From JALYUA01 sp038229875 (lineage in GTDB: Bacteria; Acidobacteriota; Thermoanaerobaculia; UBA5066; Gp7-AA6): a DNA stretch of 20,106 nucleotides. Positions 1 through 8,000 of the stretch are shown here, one piece after another. The notes below the pieces were generated by a model. It saw only the letters and a list, made by a program, of their open reading frames with translations. It was not told the DNA's origin and did no database searches. The position numbers and the translations under genes are program-made. The DNA is taken from NCBI GenBank assembly GCA_038229875.1, contig JBBROA010000076.1, forward strand, positions 1-20,106. The letters run 5' to 3'. Position 1 is the stretch's first letter; each line of letters starts with the position of its first letter.

Positions 1-40
1 CCCTCACCCCCACCCTCTCCCCGAGCGCGGGGAGAGGGAG
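1..40. repeat. Dispersed-type palindromic repeat, perfect 11-bp hairpin
   Basis: An 11-base arm CCCTCTCCCCG (13-23) is followed by a 4-base loop (24-27) and its exact complement (28-38). The flanking CCCTCACCCC at 1-12 gives the whole element the look of the common extragenic CCCTCACCC...GGGGAGAGGG repeats seen between genes in many GC-rich bacteria. It lies 3' of the minus-strand oxidoreductase gene that ends at 62, so it could also stabilise that transcript's end or slow polymerase. There is no T-tract on either strand, so a classical intrinsic terminator is unlikely. Copy number elsewhere cannot be seen from this window. Confidence 0.7.
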
Positions 41-61
41 CGGAAAACGGCGCCGGCGAAT

Positions 62-1078
62 TTAAGCTTCTTGTGGGAGTAGCCCGAAAAGGGGGAGCGT
101 GACCACCGTGTGGAGCCCTGCCGGCGCGTCCACGATGAAGGGGATCGCGTTGACGACGCATCCGACCGTCGCGCGGTCGCCGTGAAATCCTCCGGAGACC
201 CGCAGGTGCACCGGGGGATCCCCCTCGATCTCGATCGTGTCCGACGCATCCTCGACGCCGACCGCCATCGTGAGGTCGAGGATGACCCGCGGCTCGTCTC
301 CACCCTGGACGAGGGCGATCTGATGAAGTCCCAGCACGTTTCCGGCGGGAACCCCGTCTGTCTCCCGCTCGGCGATGACCGGCTCGATCGTCTCGGTGAT
401 CTCGTCGATCGCGAGGCCGAGCCCGAGGGCGAGCATGGCCGCGGACTCGGAGAGCCCGACGTGGCCGAGCTTCTTCGCCGAGACCCCAGCCGCAAACTGC
501 TCGCGGGTCAACCCCGCTCCGACTTTCGCGCGCAGCGGGCCGCGGCGCTTCGCGGCGTCCACGATCCGTGTGACCTTGACCCGTTCGACCCGGACGCAGG
601 CGGCCGCGGCCGAGAGCGCGAGCCGGTCCATGACGAGTCCCGGATTGACTCCCGTGCCGAGGACGGCGACGCCGCGCGCCTTTGCGCGTTCGTCGATGCG
701 GCGTCCGAGAGCCGAATGGCGCAGTTCCGGAAACGAGAGCTCCTCGCAGGTGGAGACGACGTGCCAGCCGGCCTCGATGGCCTGCTCGATCTGCGGAGCG
801 ACGCTGTCGAGCCGCGACCCGGTGCAGAGGATGACGACGTCGGATTTTCCGCGCTCGCGGGCGGAGCGCGAATAGAGCTCCGCCGCGGTCGAGTCGACGT
901 AAGGGCCTTCGCCCGCGGAGCCGAGAACCTGCGCGACCGAGCGTCCCGCCTTGTCCGGCGCCGGGTCCGCGGCCCCCAGGATCTCCACGTTGGGCCGCCC
1001 GACGAGGGCCTTGCCCACCTCGATTCCGATCGGTCCCAGTCCCACCAGCGCGACTCGGGCGCGGAAAGGTTTGTTCAC
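62..1078 (-). CDS. NAD(P)-binding oxidoreductase, 2,4-diaminopentanoate dehydrogenase / dihydrodipicolinate reductase-like
   Basis: The protein has 338 residues. An N-terminal Rossmann fold carries a GLGPIG dinucleotide-binding motif at residues 14-19, then a segment reading CTGSRLDSVAPQIEQAIEAG (85-104) and GTGVNPG (141-147). These features and the length fit the family holding 2,4-diaminopentanoate dehydrogenase of ornithine fermentation and its dihydrodipicolinate-reductase-like relatives. The protein should be a soluble cytoplasmic NAD(P)-dependent dehydrogenase, but no other ornithine- or lysine-pathway gene is nearby, so the substrate is open. The GTG start at 1078 is chosen because AGGAGG lies four bases upstream (1087-1082 on the minus strand) and the Rossmann strand begins a few residues later. 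The ORF stays open upstream through the promoter and into the divergent gene, which is a GC-bias artefact. Family call is good, exact reaction unknown. Confidence 0.85.
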   Translation of the reverse strand: MNKPFRARVALVGLGPIGIEVGKALVGRPNVEILGAADPAPDKAGRSVAQVLGSAGEGPYVDSTAAELYSRSARERGKSDVVILCTGSRLDSVAPQIEQAIEAGWHVVSTCEELSFPELRHSALGRRIDERAKARGVAVLGTGVNPGLVMDRLALSAAAACVRVERVKVTRIVDAAKRRGPLRAKVGAGLTREQFAAGVSAKKLGHVGLSESAAMLALGLGLAIDEITETIEPVIAERETDGVPAGNVLGLHQIALVQGGDEPRVILDLTMAVGVEDASDTIEIEGDPPVHLRVSGGFHGDRATVGCVVNAIPFIVDAPAGLHTVVTLPLFGLLPQEA

Positions 1079-1109
1079 GACGCCTCCTCTGTCTCTCGAC
1101 GCGCGGAAC

Positions 1110-1137
1110 CTTATATGAGGTTGCCGTGCGCTGTCAG
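1110..1137 (-). promoter_or_regulatory. Sigma70-type promoter for the minus-strand oxidoreductase
   Basis: Read on the minus strand, CTGACA (1137-1132) matches the -35 consensus at five of six bases. It is followed by a 16-base spacer and TATAAG (1115-1110), five of six to TATAAT. A start of transcription near 1103 would leave a leader of about 25 bases containing the AGGAGG ribosome site just before the GTG at 1078. This is the best promoter match in the window and lies in the only divergent intergenic region (1079-1231). Confidence 0.6.
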
Positions 1138-1216
1138 GTGCCGGCGCCTTGGGACCGGTCCAGGACCGCGGAGTACCGTGGCCGTCTTGCTCCCGTTGGT
1201 CGCTCGGCTCTCGCGC

Positions 1217-1222
1217 TACGAT
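1217..1222 (+). promoter_or_regulatory. Candidate -10 element just upstream of the amidohydrolase start
   Basis: TACGAT fits the TANNNT -10 pattern and ends nine bases before the ATG at 1232. No Shine-Dalgarno sequence is present between it and the ATG, so transcription may start at or very near the start codon (leaderless or very short leader). No convincing -35 is visible. The call rests on position and a short motif only. Confidence 0.3.
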
Positions 1223-1231
1223 ACGACCCGC

Positions 1232-2566
1232 ATGCGCCGCTTCCTCCTTTTGATCGCCGCTCTGTTCCTCGCTTTCGCGGCTCGCGCCGCCGAGCCCGCG
1301 GCGAAGCCGACTCTCGCGCTCGTGGGCGGCCGGGTGATCGACGGCTACGAAGGGAAACCCATCGAGGATGGCGTCGTCCTGATCGCGGGAGAGCGGATCG
1401 TCGCGGTCGGTTCGCGCGCGGACATCTCGGTCCCGCCCGGCACTCCGACGATCGACACCCGCGGCATGAGCGTGCTTCCCGGACTGGCGGACATGCACGT
1501 CCACCTCATGATCCTGGGTCACGGCGACTACGAGCACTGGGATAAGACCTACCGGCCCCGGTTCGCCGCGGAGATCATGCCGGCCGCCGCGAAGCAGCTT
1601 CTCGAGAGCGGCGTGACGTTCGCCCGGGACCTGGGCGCTCCCTTGGACGACATCCTCCTCGTGAAGCGCAGGATCGAGAAGGGCGAAATCCCGGGCCCGC
1701 GGCTGTTCGTCTCCGGTCCCTTCCTTCAGCACGCGCCGTACAACGATTACGAGAAGGAATTCCGCTGGGGAGTGACGGGCGCCGCGGATGCGCGCGCGAA
1801 GGTCAGGAAAGTCATCGACGCGGGCGTCGACCTGATCAAGCTGATCGACCAGGACCAGATGACGGACGAAGAGGTCCGCGCGATCGTCGAGACCGCGCAC
1901 GCGGCGGGCCGGCCCGTCGTGGCGCATGCTCACCGCGAGGACGAGATTCGGGTCGGTCTGAAGCACGGCGTGGACTGCTTTGAGCACACCGGCCTTGCGA
2001 CCGAGCCCGCGTACCCCGAGGACATCCTGTCCGCGCTCCGAAAGCGAAACCAGGGCCTCGCCTGGTGTCCGACTGTCGAAGGACTCTTCCTCTCCGCTTA
2101 CACGGCCGACGTTTTCCCCGGACGCCTCGACGACCCGCGGTGGCAGGCGGGTCTCGCGCCCGACCTCGTCAAAGACATCCGGGAGTCGCTCCGGAACATC
2201 ACCGGGCTCCCGTACTTCCAGCTCGTCCGCCGGCGGCTTCCCACTCTCGCGGCGAAGTTCCGCCAGATCCGCGACACCGGCGTCACGCTTCTCGTGGGCA
2301 CAGACTCGGGGATCCCCGGCAACTTCCACACGGACTCGACATGGCGCGAGCTGGCGACCTGGGTGGACCTGGGCATGACTCCGATGCAGGCGATCGCGGG
2401 CGCGACCCGGTGGCCGGCCGTCTGGCTGAAGCGGGACAAGGACCTCGGCACGCTCGCCCCGGGCCGGTTTGCAGACGTCATTGCAGTCAAAGGGGACGTC
2501 CTGACCCACATCGCGCTCCTGCAGCGAGTCGACATCGTCATCAAGAACGGGGTTCGTGTGCGGTAG
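1232..2566 (+). CDS. Exported metal-dependent amidohydrolase
   Basis: The 444-residue protein opens with a signal peptide (MRRFLLLIAALFLAFAARAA, likely cleavage near residue 20) and so acts outside the cytoplasm. The mature part is an amidohydrolase-superfamily TIM barrel. Metal-site residues can be read: HVH at 89-91, a candidate carboxylated lysine K203 in DLIKLID, HAH at 232-234, a further His at 252, and the catalytic Asp D358 in GTDSG. The GRFADVIAV...VIKNGVRVR tail is the usual C-terminal beta-sandwich half. The set matches the binuclear metal group that includes Xaa-Pro dipeptidase-like and imidazolonepropionase-like exported enzymes; the substrate is probably an amide or peptide bond but cannot be named. 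The ATG at 1232 is chosen because the signal peptide starts there; the same frame is open to 110, opposite the minus-strand gene, and that extension is not credible. Confidence 0.88.
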   Translation: MRRFLLLIAALFLAFAARAAEPAAKPTLALVGGRVIDGYEGKPIEDGVVLIAGERIVAVGSRADISVPPGTPTIDTRGMSVLPGLADMHVHLMILGHGDYEHWDKTYRPRFAAEIMPAAAKQLLESGVTFARDLGAPLDDILLVKRRIEKGEIPGPRLFVSGPFLQHAPYNDYEKEFRWGVTGAADARAKVRKVIDAGVDLIKLIDQDQMTDEEVRAIVETAHAAGRPVVAHAHREDEIRVGLKHGVDCFEHTGLATEPAYPEDILSALRKRNQGLAWCPTVEGLFLSAYTADVFPGRLDDPRWQAGLAPDLVKDIRESLRNITGLPYFQLVRRRLPTLAAKFRQIRDTGVTLLVGTDSGIPGNFHTDSTWRELATWVDLGMTPMQAIAGATRWPAVWLKRDKDLGTLAPGRFADVIAVKGDVLTHIALLQRVDIVIKNGVRVR

Positions 2567-2573
2567 AGGTTTT

Positions 2574-2608
2574 GCAGGGGCCGCCTGCGTTTGCAGGAGC
2601 TTTCCTGC
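2574..2608 (+). promoter_or_regulatory. Two tandem small hairpins with GCAGG/CCTGC stems
   Basis: GCAGG (2574-2578) pairs with CCTGC (2584-2588) over a 5-base loop. GCAGGA (2593-2598) then pairs with TCCTGC (2603-2608) over GCTT. The arms of the two hairpins can also pair crosswise. The second stem ends directly against the GGGAGG ribosome site (2609-2614) of the next gene. They sit 8 to 42 bases after the amidohydrolase stop, so they may protect the 3' end or modulate translation of the small gene. No T-tract follows, so termination is doubtful. Confidence 0.4.
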
Positions 2609-2620
2609 GGGAGGCGAGCT

Positions 2621-2833
2621 ATGGAAGACATGAATCAGGGCGACCGGGGAGCGGGCGAGCGGGATCGCGCGGTGGTCGATGAGCTTCGCGAGCTCGGACG
2701 TTCCTTTTCGGCGCTCGGCCGGACCGTCTTCGAAGAGGGACGCGTGCTCTCCGCGGAGCTCTTGAAATCCGCCCGCGAGGCAGTCGACCGGGCCCGGACG
2801 GAAATCGAGAAGATGGCGCGGGAAAAGAAGTGA
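2621..2833 (+). CDS. Small charged helical protein, unknown function
   Basis: This is a 70-residue protein with no recognised family. The ATG at 2621 has GGGAGG at 2609-2614, six bases upstream; a TTG at 2591 in the same frame falls inside a hairpin and is not favoured. The first 17 residues are polar and disordered-looking; residues 18-70 are rich in E, R, A and L with heptad-like spacing (VVDELRELGRSFSALGRTVF, then LKSAREAVDRARTEIEKMAREK), suggesting one long amphipathic helix or coiled coil. There is no signal peptide or membrane segment. Its stop overlaps the GTG of the next gene as GTGA, so the two are probably translationally coupled. The strong ribosome site and the coupling argue that it is real. 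Confidence 0.7.
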   Translation: MEDMNQGDRGAGERDRAVVDELRELGRSFSALGRTVFEEGRVLSAELLKSAREAVDRARTEIEKMAREKK

Positions 2834-3186
2834 CGGCGGGTGCCGGCTCGCGCCGTCCGGGCGTCGTCGCTCTTCTTCTCGTCTCGCTCGCACTCGCGGG
2901 TTCCGCGTGCGCGAGCTCCGGCTCGGCGTCGAAGCGGCACGACGCGGCCTTCAAATCGCTCGAAGCGACCGTCGTCGATCGCGAGCACGAGAAGCCCGGC
3001 AGCGGCGGCGCGAGCTTCGCCGGAAATGGAAACTATTACCTGATCTTCGAGGCCAGGGACGGCGAGGCGACCGCGCGGTACCGCTTCCAAGTCACGATGT
3101 TGCAATACAACCGCTACACTGAAGGTAGCCACGTCCAGATAGTGATCGGCGACAATCAGCTGCGGGACATCCGGCCGCTGCGCTGA
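2830..3186 (+). CDS. Small putative lipoprotein, unknown function
   Basis: The protein has 118 residues. A short basic N-terminus (SRRP) is followed by a hydrophobic stretch (GVVALLLVSLALAGSAC) ending in C27. The residues before the cysteine (GSAC) are a poor lipobox because the usual Leu at -3 is missing, so lipidation is likely but not certain. The mature part looks like a small beta domain (NYYLIFEARDGEATARYRFQVTMLQYNRY...GSHVQIVIGDNQLRDIRPL). The GTG start at 2830 overlaps the stop of the small helical gene by four bases. No family was recognised; the small-helical/lipoprotein pairing suggests an envelope role, which is inference. Confidence 0.72.
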   Translation: MTAGAGSRRPGVVALLLVSLALAGSACASSGSASKRHDAAFKSLEATVVDREHEKPGSGGASFAGNGNYYLIFEARDGEATARYRFQVTMLQYNRYTEGSHVQIVIGDNQLRDIRPLR

Positions 3187-3258
3187 ACCTCTCGGGCCGG
3201 GCAGCCCTGATCGACTCCTGAAACGGGACGAGAGCGCGCGCCGGAAGTTCAGGTCGCA

Positions 3259-3298
3259 GAGTCAGGATCGGTGTGCAGCGACGGTAAACTCCTGACTC
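3259..3298. promoter_or_regulatory. 9-bp perfect inverted repeat in front of the SulP gene
   Basis: GAGTCAGGA (3259-3267) and TCCTGACTC (3290-3298) are exact reverse complements separated by 22 bases, ending three bases before the GTG at 3302. The core ACTCCTGA occurs a third time at 3214-3221. The layout could be an operator with half-sites about three helical turns apart, or a long-loop hairpin at the transporter start site. A TANNNT-type hexamer, TAAACT (3285-3290), touches the right arm and could be the -10 of the gene. Function is inferred from position only. Confidence 0.4.
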
Positions 3299-3301
3299 GC
3301 C

Positions 3302-4972
3302 GTGCCCGCCACGTTCCTGCCCAAGTCGATCACCGCGCTCAAGGGCTACACGCCCCGCCAGTTCGTCGCGGACCTGCAGGCCGGTGTCATCGTCGGGATC
3401 GTCGCGATCCCGCTCGCTCTTGCGTTTGCGATCGCCTCCGGTGTCGCGCCAGAGAAGGGGCTGATCACCGCCATCGTCGGGGGGTTTGCCGTCTCGCTCC
3501 TCGGCGGAAGCCGGGTCCAGATCGCGGGGCCGACTGGCGCGTTCGTGGTGATCGTTTACGGCATCGTCGAGAAGTACGGGATCGACGGCCTCATCCTCTG
3601 CACCGTCATCGCGGGCTTTCTGCTGATCGGCCTGGGCCTCGCCCGTTTCGGCGGAGCGATCAAGTTCATTCCCTATCCCGTCGTGACCGGCTTCACGAGC
3701 GGAATCGCTGTCATCATCTTTTCCTCGCAGATCAAGGACCTTCTCGGGCTGCGCATGGGCGCCGTCCCGGCCTCTTTTCTCGCGAAGTGGGCCGCCTATG
3801 GCCGGCACCTGGGCAACCCGTCGGTGTCCGCGATCGGGGTCGCGGCCGGGTCCCTGGCGGTTCTGCTGCTCTGGCCGAAGGTCTCGCGGCGCATTCCCTC
3901 CCCGATCGTCGCGATCCTCGCGGCGACGGCGGCCGTGACCCTCCTCCACCTGCCGGTCGAGACGATCGGCTCTCGCTTCGGCGAGATCCATGCGTCTCTT
4001 CCGGCACCGCGCTTCCCTTCGTTCACCTTCGAGCGCGTGAGGGAGCTCTTTTCCCCGGCGGTCACGGTGGCTCTCCTGGCGGCGATCGAATCGCTTCTTT
4101 CCGCCGTGGTCGCGGACGGGATGATCGGGACCCGCCACAAGTCGAACGTCGAGCTGGTCGCCCAGGGGATTGCGAACATCTCGTCGGGCCTGTTCGGCGG
4201 GATCCCCGTGACGGGCGCGATTGCGCGCACCGCGACGAACGTCAAGAACGGAGGGAGGACCCCCGTCGCGGGGATCGTGCACGCGGCGACCGTCCTTCTC
4301 GTGCTCGTCTTTCTCGGGAAATGGGCCCGATACATTCCTCTCGCGGCGCTCGCGGCCGTTCTGGTCGTCGTCTCGTACCACATGAGCGAATGGCGCTCGT
4401 TCGCCGCCTTGACTCGCGCCCCCCGAGGCGACGTCGCCGTTCTCGTCACGACGTTTCTCCTGACGGTCCTGATCGATCTGACCGTCGCCGTTCAGGTCGG
4501 CGTGGTCCTCGCCGCCTTCCTCTTCATCCGCCGCATGGCGGACGTGACCAACGTCCAGGTGATCACCGCCGAGCTCGACGACGCGCCGGACGGGACGATG
4601 GCGGCGGACGCGGAGGGCGTCGTACGCCGGACTATTCCCGAAGGCGTCGAGGTCTACGAGGTGAACGGCCCTTTCTTCTTCGGCGCGGCGGACAAGATCA
4701 AGGGCGTTCTCGAACGTGTCGCGAAGAAGCCGAAGGTCTTCATCCTCCGGATGCGCAACGTGCCGGCGATCGACGCGTCCGGCCTCCGCGTGCTCGACGA
4801 TCTCCATCGCTCGTTTGCCGGCCAGGGGGTCCGTTTCATCATCGCGGGGATCCACACGCAGCCGCTGCTGGCGCTCGAACGGTCCGGCGCGCTCGATCGG
4901 TATGGGCGCGAGAACTTCGCGGCCGGCCTCGACGAGGCCCTCGCGAAGTCCCGCGAAGCCCTGGAGCGCTAA
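3302..4972 (+). CDS. SulP-family inorganic anion transporter with STAS domain
   Basis: This 556-residue inner-membrane transporter belongs to the SLC26/SulP family, whose members move sulfate, bicarbonate, dicarboxylates or other anions. The N-terminal GYTPRQFVADLQAGVIVGIVAIPLALAFAIASGV is typical of the family; about 10-14 hydrophobic segments run from residue 25 to 410. Family landmarks include GPTGA (76-80), an AIES segment (E263) and the GGIPVTGAIARTATN stretch (299-313). A cytoplasmic STAS domain covers about 447-550 with DASG at 491-494 at the conserved anti-sigma-antagonist-like loop. Length is normal for bacterial members. The substrate cannot be fixed from sequence; no carbonic anhydrase or sulfate-assimilation gene is adjacent. 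The GTG start has no Shine-Dalgarno sequence but matches the family N-terminus; transcription close to the start codon is possible. Confidence 0.95.
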   Translation: MPATFLPKSITALKGYTPRQFVADLQAGVIVGIVAIPLALAFAIASGVAPEKGLITAIVGGFAVSLLGGSRVQIAGPTGAFVVIVYGIVEKYGIDGLILCTVIAGFLLIGLGLARFGGAIKFIPYPVVTGFTSGIAVIIFSSQIKDLLGLRMGAVPASFLAKWAAYGRHLGNPSVSAIGVAAGSLAVLLLWPKVSRRIPSPIVAILAATAAVTLLHLPVETIGSRFGEIHASLPAPRFPSFTFERVRELFSPAVTVALLAAIESLLSAVVADGMIGTRHKSNVELVAQGIANISSGLFGGIPVTGAIARTATNVKNGGRTPVAGIVHAATVLLVLVFLGKWARYIPLAALAAVLVVVSYHMSEWRSFAALTRAPRGDVAVLVTTFLLTVLIDLTVAVQVGVVLAAFLFIRRMADVTNVQVITAELDDAPDGTMAADAEGVVRRTIPEGVEVYEVNGPFFFGAADKIKGVLERVAKKPKVFILRMRNVPAIDASGLRVLDDLHRSFAGQGVRFIIAGIHTQPLLALERSGALDRYGRENFAAGLDEALAKSREALER

Positions 4973-5055
4973 AGCGGGGCGGGCGGAAGCCTGGTCGACC
5001 GGCGCGACACGCCAAAAGGTCCCTCTACAGACGGCGCGGAACTCCTTCTCCTCCA

Positions 5056-5061
5056 TAGAAT
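5056..5061 (+). promoter_or_regulatory. Candidate -10 element immediately before lhr
   Basis: TAGAAT fits TANNNT and ends six bases before the GTG start at 5068, the spacing expected for a leaderless transcript. The 95 bases between the SulP stop and lhr contain no Shine-Dalgarno sequence near that GTG; the bases in front are pyrimidine-rich instead. No clear -35 is visible. The evidence is positional. Confidence 0.35.
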
Positions 5062-5067
5062 CCGGCC

Positions 5068-8000
5068 GTGGCTTCGCATTCGCTCGACGCGTTTCACCTG
5101 CCCGTCCGTCAATGGTTCGAGGGCTCGTTTCCGGAGCCCACCCGCGCTCAGGCGAAGGGCTGGCCCTCGATCGTCGGAGGGCAATCGACGCTGCTCCTGG
5201 CGCCGACGGGTTCCGGAAAGACCCTCGCCGCGTTTCTCGCGGCGATCGACCGGCTTCTCTTCTCTGCGGTGCCGCCGAAGCTCGAGCGCTGCCGGGTCCT
5301 CTACGTCTCGCCGCTGAAGGCGCTCGCGGTGGACGTCGAGCGCAACCTCCGGGCGCCGATCGCCGGAATCTCCGCGGTCGCGGGCCGGGCCGGGGTTCCG
5401 TTTTCGACGCCGACTCTCGCGATTCGCACCGGGGACACTCCTTCGGCGGATCGCGCCCGCATGCTGCGCACGCCTCCCGACATCCTGATCACGACGCCCG
5501 AGTCTCTCTACCTCCTGCTGACGTCGGGAGCGCGGTCGATGCTGCCCTGGATCGAGACCGTCATCGTCGACGAGATCCACTCGCTCGTGTCCAGCAAGCG
5601 GGGAGCACACCTCTTTCTTTCGCTCGAGAGGCTCGAGGCGCTCCGCCATCCGGGCGCCGCTCCGCTGCAGCGCATCGGGTTGTCGGCCACGCAGCGGCCG
5701 CTCGAGGAGATTGCACGGCTCCTCGGCGGTGGAGAGCCCTCCGGTGGCGACTGGAAGCCGAGGCCTGTGACGATCGTCGACGCGGGGCACAAGAAGGCGT
5801 TCGAGCTCACCGTGGAGGTCCCGGTCGAAGACATGTCGCGTATGGGAGAGCCCGCCGACGACATCCCGTCGGGTCCCGCGGCGGCGGGTCCCGCGCGCCG
5901 GTCCATCTGGCCGTCGATCCATCCCCGGTTAGTCGAGCTCGTCCTGGCCCACCGCTCGACGATGATCTTCGTCAACAGCCGCCGCCTCGCCGAGAGGATG
6001 GCGTCCGCGTTGAACGAGATAGCCGGCGAGGAGATCGCGCTGGCGCACCACGGGTCGATCGCGCGCGAGAAGAGACTCGAGATCGAGGACCGTTTGAAGC
6101 GCGGGGAGCTGCCCGCGATCGTGGCGACGTCCTCGCTCGAGCTCGGCATCGACATGGGAGCGGTCGACCTCGTCGTGCAGATCGAGGCGCCCCCCTCCGT
6201 CGCGTCCGGGATTCAGCGGATCGGCCGGGGAGGCCATTCCGTGGGCGCCGTCTCCCGCGGCATCATCTTTCCGAAGTATCGCGGCGACCTTCTCGCCTGT
6301 GCCGCCGCCACGGTGCGGATGATCGAGGGAAAGGTCGAGGAGACCTTTTACCCCCGCAACCCTCTCGATGTCCTCGCGCAGCAGGTCGTCGCGATCACGG
6401 CCGCCGGGCCGATCGGCACGGACGCCCTGTACGACCTCGTCCGCCGCGCGGCCCCGTTTGCCGAGCTGCCGCGAGGATCCTTCGAAGGCGTGCTCGACAT
6501 GCTGTCGGGCCGTTACCCGTCCGACGAGTTCGCCGAGCTGCGTCCGCGCATCACGTGGGACCGGGTCGGCGGGACCGTCCGCGCTCGCGAGGGGGCGGGG
6601 CGCGTCGCGATCGTAAACGGAGGGACGATCCCGGACCGCGGGCTCTTCGGCGTCTTCCTCGCGGGAGACTCCGGGTCGGGAGACAAGGCCCGGAGCCGGC
6701 GCGTCGGGGAGCTCGACGAGGAGATGGTCTTCGAGTCGCGGCCGGGAGACGTGTTCCTCCTCGGCGCCTCTTCATGGCGGATCGAAGAGATCACCCACGA
6801 CCAGGTCATCGTGAGTCCCGCTCCGGGGCAGCCCGGGAAGATGCCGTTCTGGCACGGAGACCGGCCGGGGCGGCCGCCGGAATTCGGGCGCGCCGTCGGC
6901 CAGCTCGCCCGGGAGCTGTCGACGTCTCCCCCCGCGGACGCGCTCCTCCGCTTGACGCGGGAGCATGGCCTCGACTCGCGCGCGGCGACGAACCTGCTCG
7001 CCTATCTGGCCGAACAGACCGCAGCGACGGGCGAAGTGCCGAGCGACCGTGCGATCGTGATCGAGCGGTACTTAGACGAGATCGGCGACTGGCGGGTGTG
7101 CGTTCTGTCGCCGTTCGGCGCGCGCGTGCACGCGCCGTGGGCGATGGCCGTCGTCGCGAGATTGCGCGAGGAGCGCGGCTCAGAGATCGAGATGATGTGG
7201 TCGGACGACGGAATGGTCTTTCGCCTTCCGGAGTCGGACGCGGCGCCTGACGTCTCTCTCTTTCTGCCCGTCGCCGACGAGGTCGAGGATCTTCTGGTCG
7301 GCGCCCTCGGCCAGACGTCGCTCTTTGCGGCGCGCTTTCGCGAGAACGCGGCCCGCGCGCTGCTGCTCCCGCGCCGCCACCCCGGCCGCCGCTCTCCGCT
7401 CTGGGCGCAGCGCAAGCGCTCGGCGGATCTGCTCGCGGTCGCGTCGCGCTACGGCTCGTTTCCCATGATCCTCGAGACGTATCGCGAGTGCCTGCGCGAC
7501 GTGTTCGATCTTCCCGGACTCGTCGACATCCTGCGGCGCATCGCGTCGCGGCGCATCCGCGTGGTCGCGGCGGAGTCGAGGGTCGCCTCCCCGTTCGCCG
7601 CGTCGATCCTCTTTTCCTACGTGGCGAACTTCGTTTACGACGGCGACGCGCCTCTCGCCGAGCGGCGCGCGCAGGCGCTGTCGGTGGACCAGGCGCAGCT
7701 GAAGGAGCTCCTCGGTCAAGCGGAGCTGCGCGATCTGCTGGATCCCGACGCGATCGAGGAGCTCGGGAGGTCTCTGCAGCGGCTCGACGGCACGCGGGCC
7801 GCGCGCCACGCCGATGGATTGCACGATCTCCTGCTCGGGCTCGGAGACCTGACGACGGAAGAGATCCGCGCGCGGTCGCAGCCGCCCGAAGCCGTGGACG
7901 AGTGGCTCGAAGCGCTGCGCCGGGACAGGCGCATCCTCGAGGTCGGGATCGCGGGGGACAGGAGATGGATCGCGGCCGAGGACGCGGGGCGCCTGCGCGA

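Noticed and set aside
62..2893. A 943-residue minus-strand ORF running through the oxidoreductase and the whole amidohydrolase region
   Set aside because: Only the part after GTG 1078 matches a protein family and has a ribosome site; upstream it is antisense to a clear amidohydrolase and low-complexity, as expected from GC bias.
3092..5056. A 654-residue minus-strand ORF opposite the SulP gene
   Set aside because: Arg/Asp/Gly-rich composition without domains; a mirror of the strong GC3 bias of the transporter gene.
4716..7250. An 844-residue plus-strand ORF overlapping SulP and lhr in another frame
   Set aside because: Arg-rich, no motifs, and it covers two well-supported genes.
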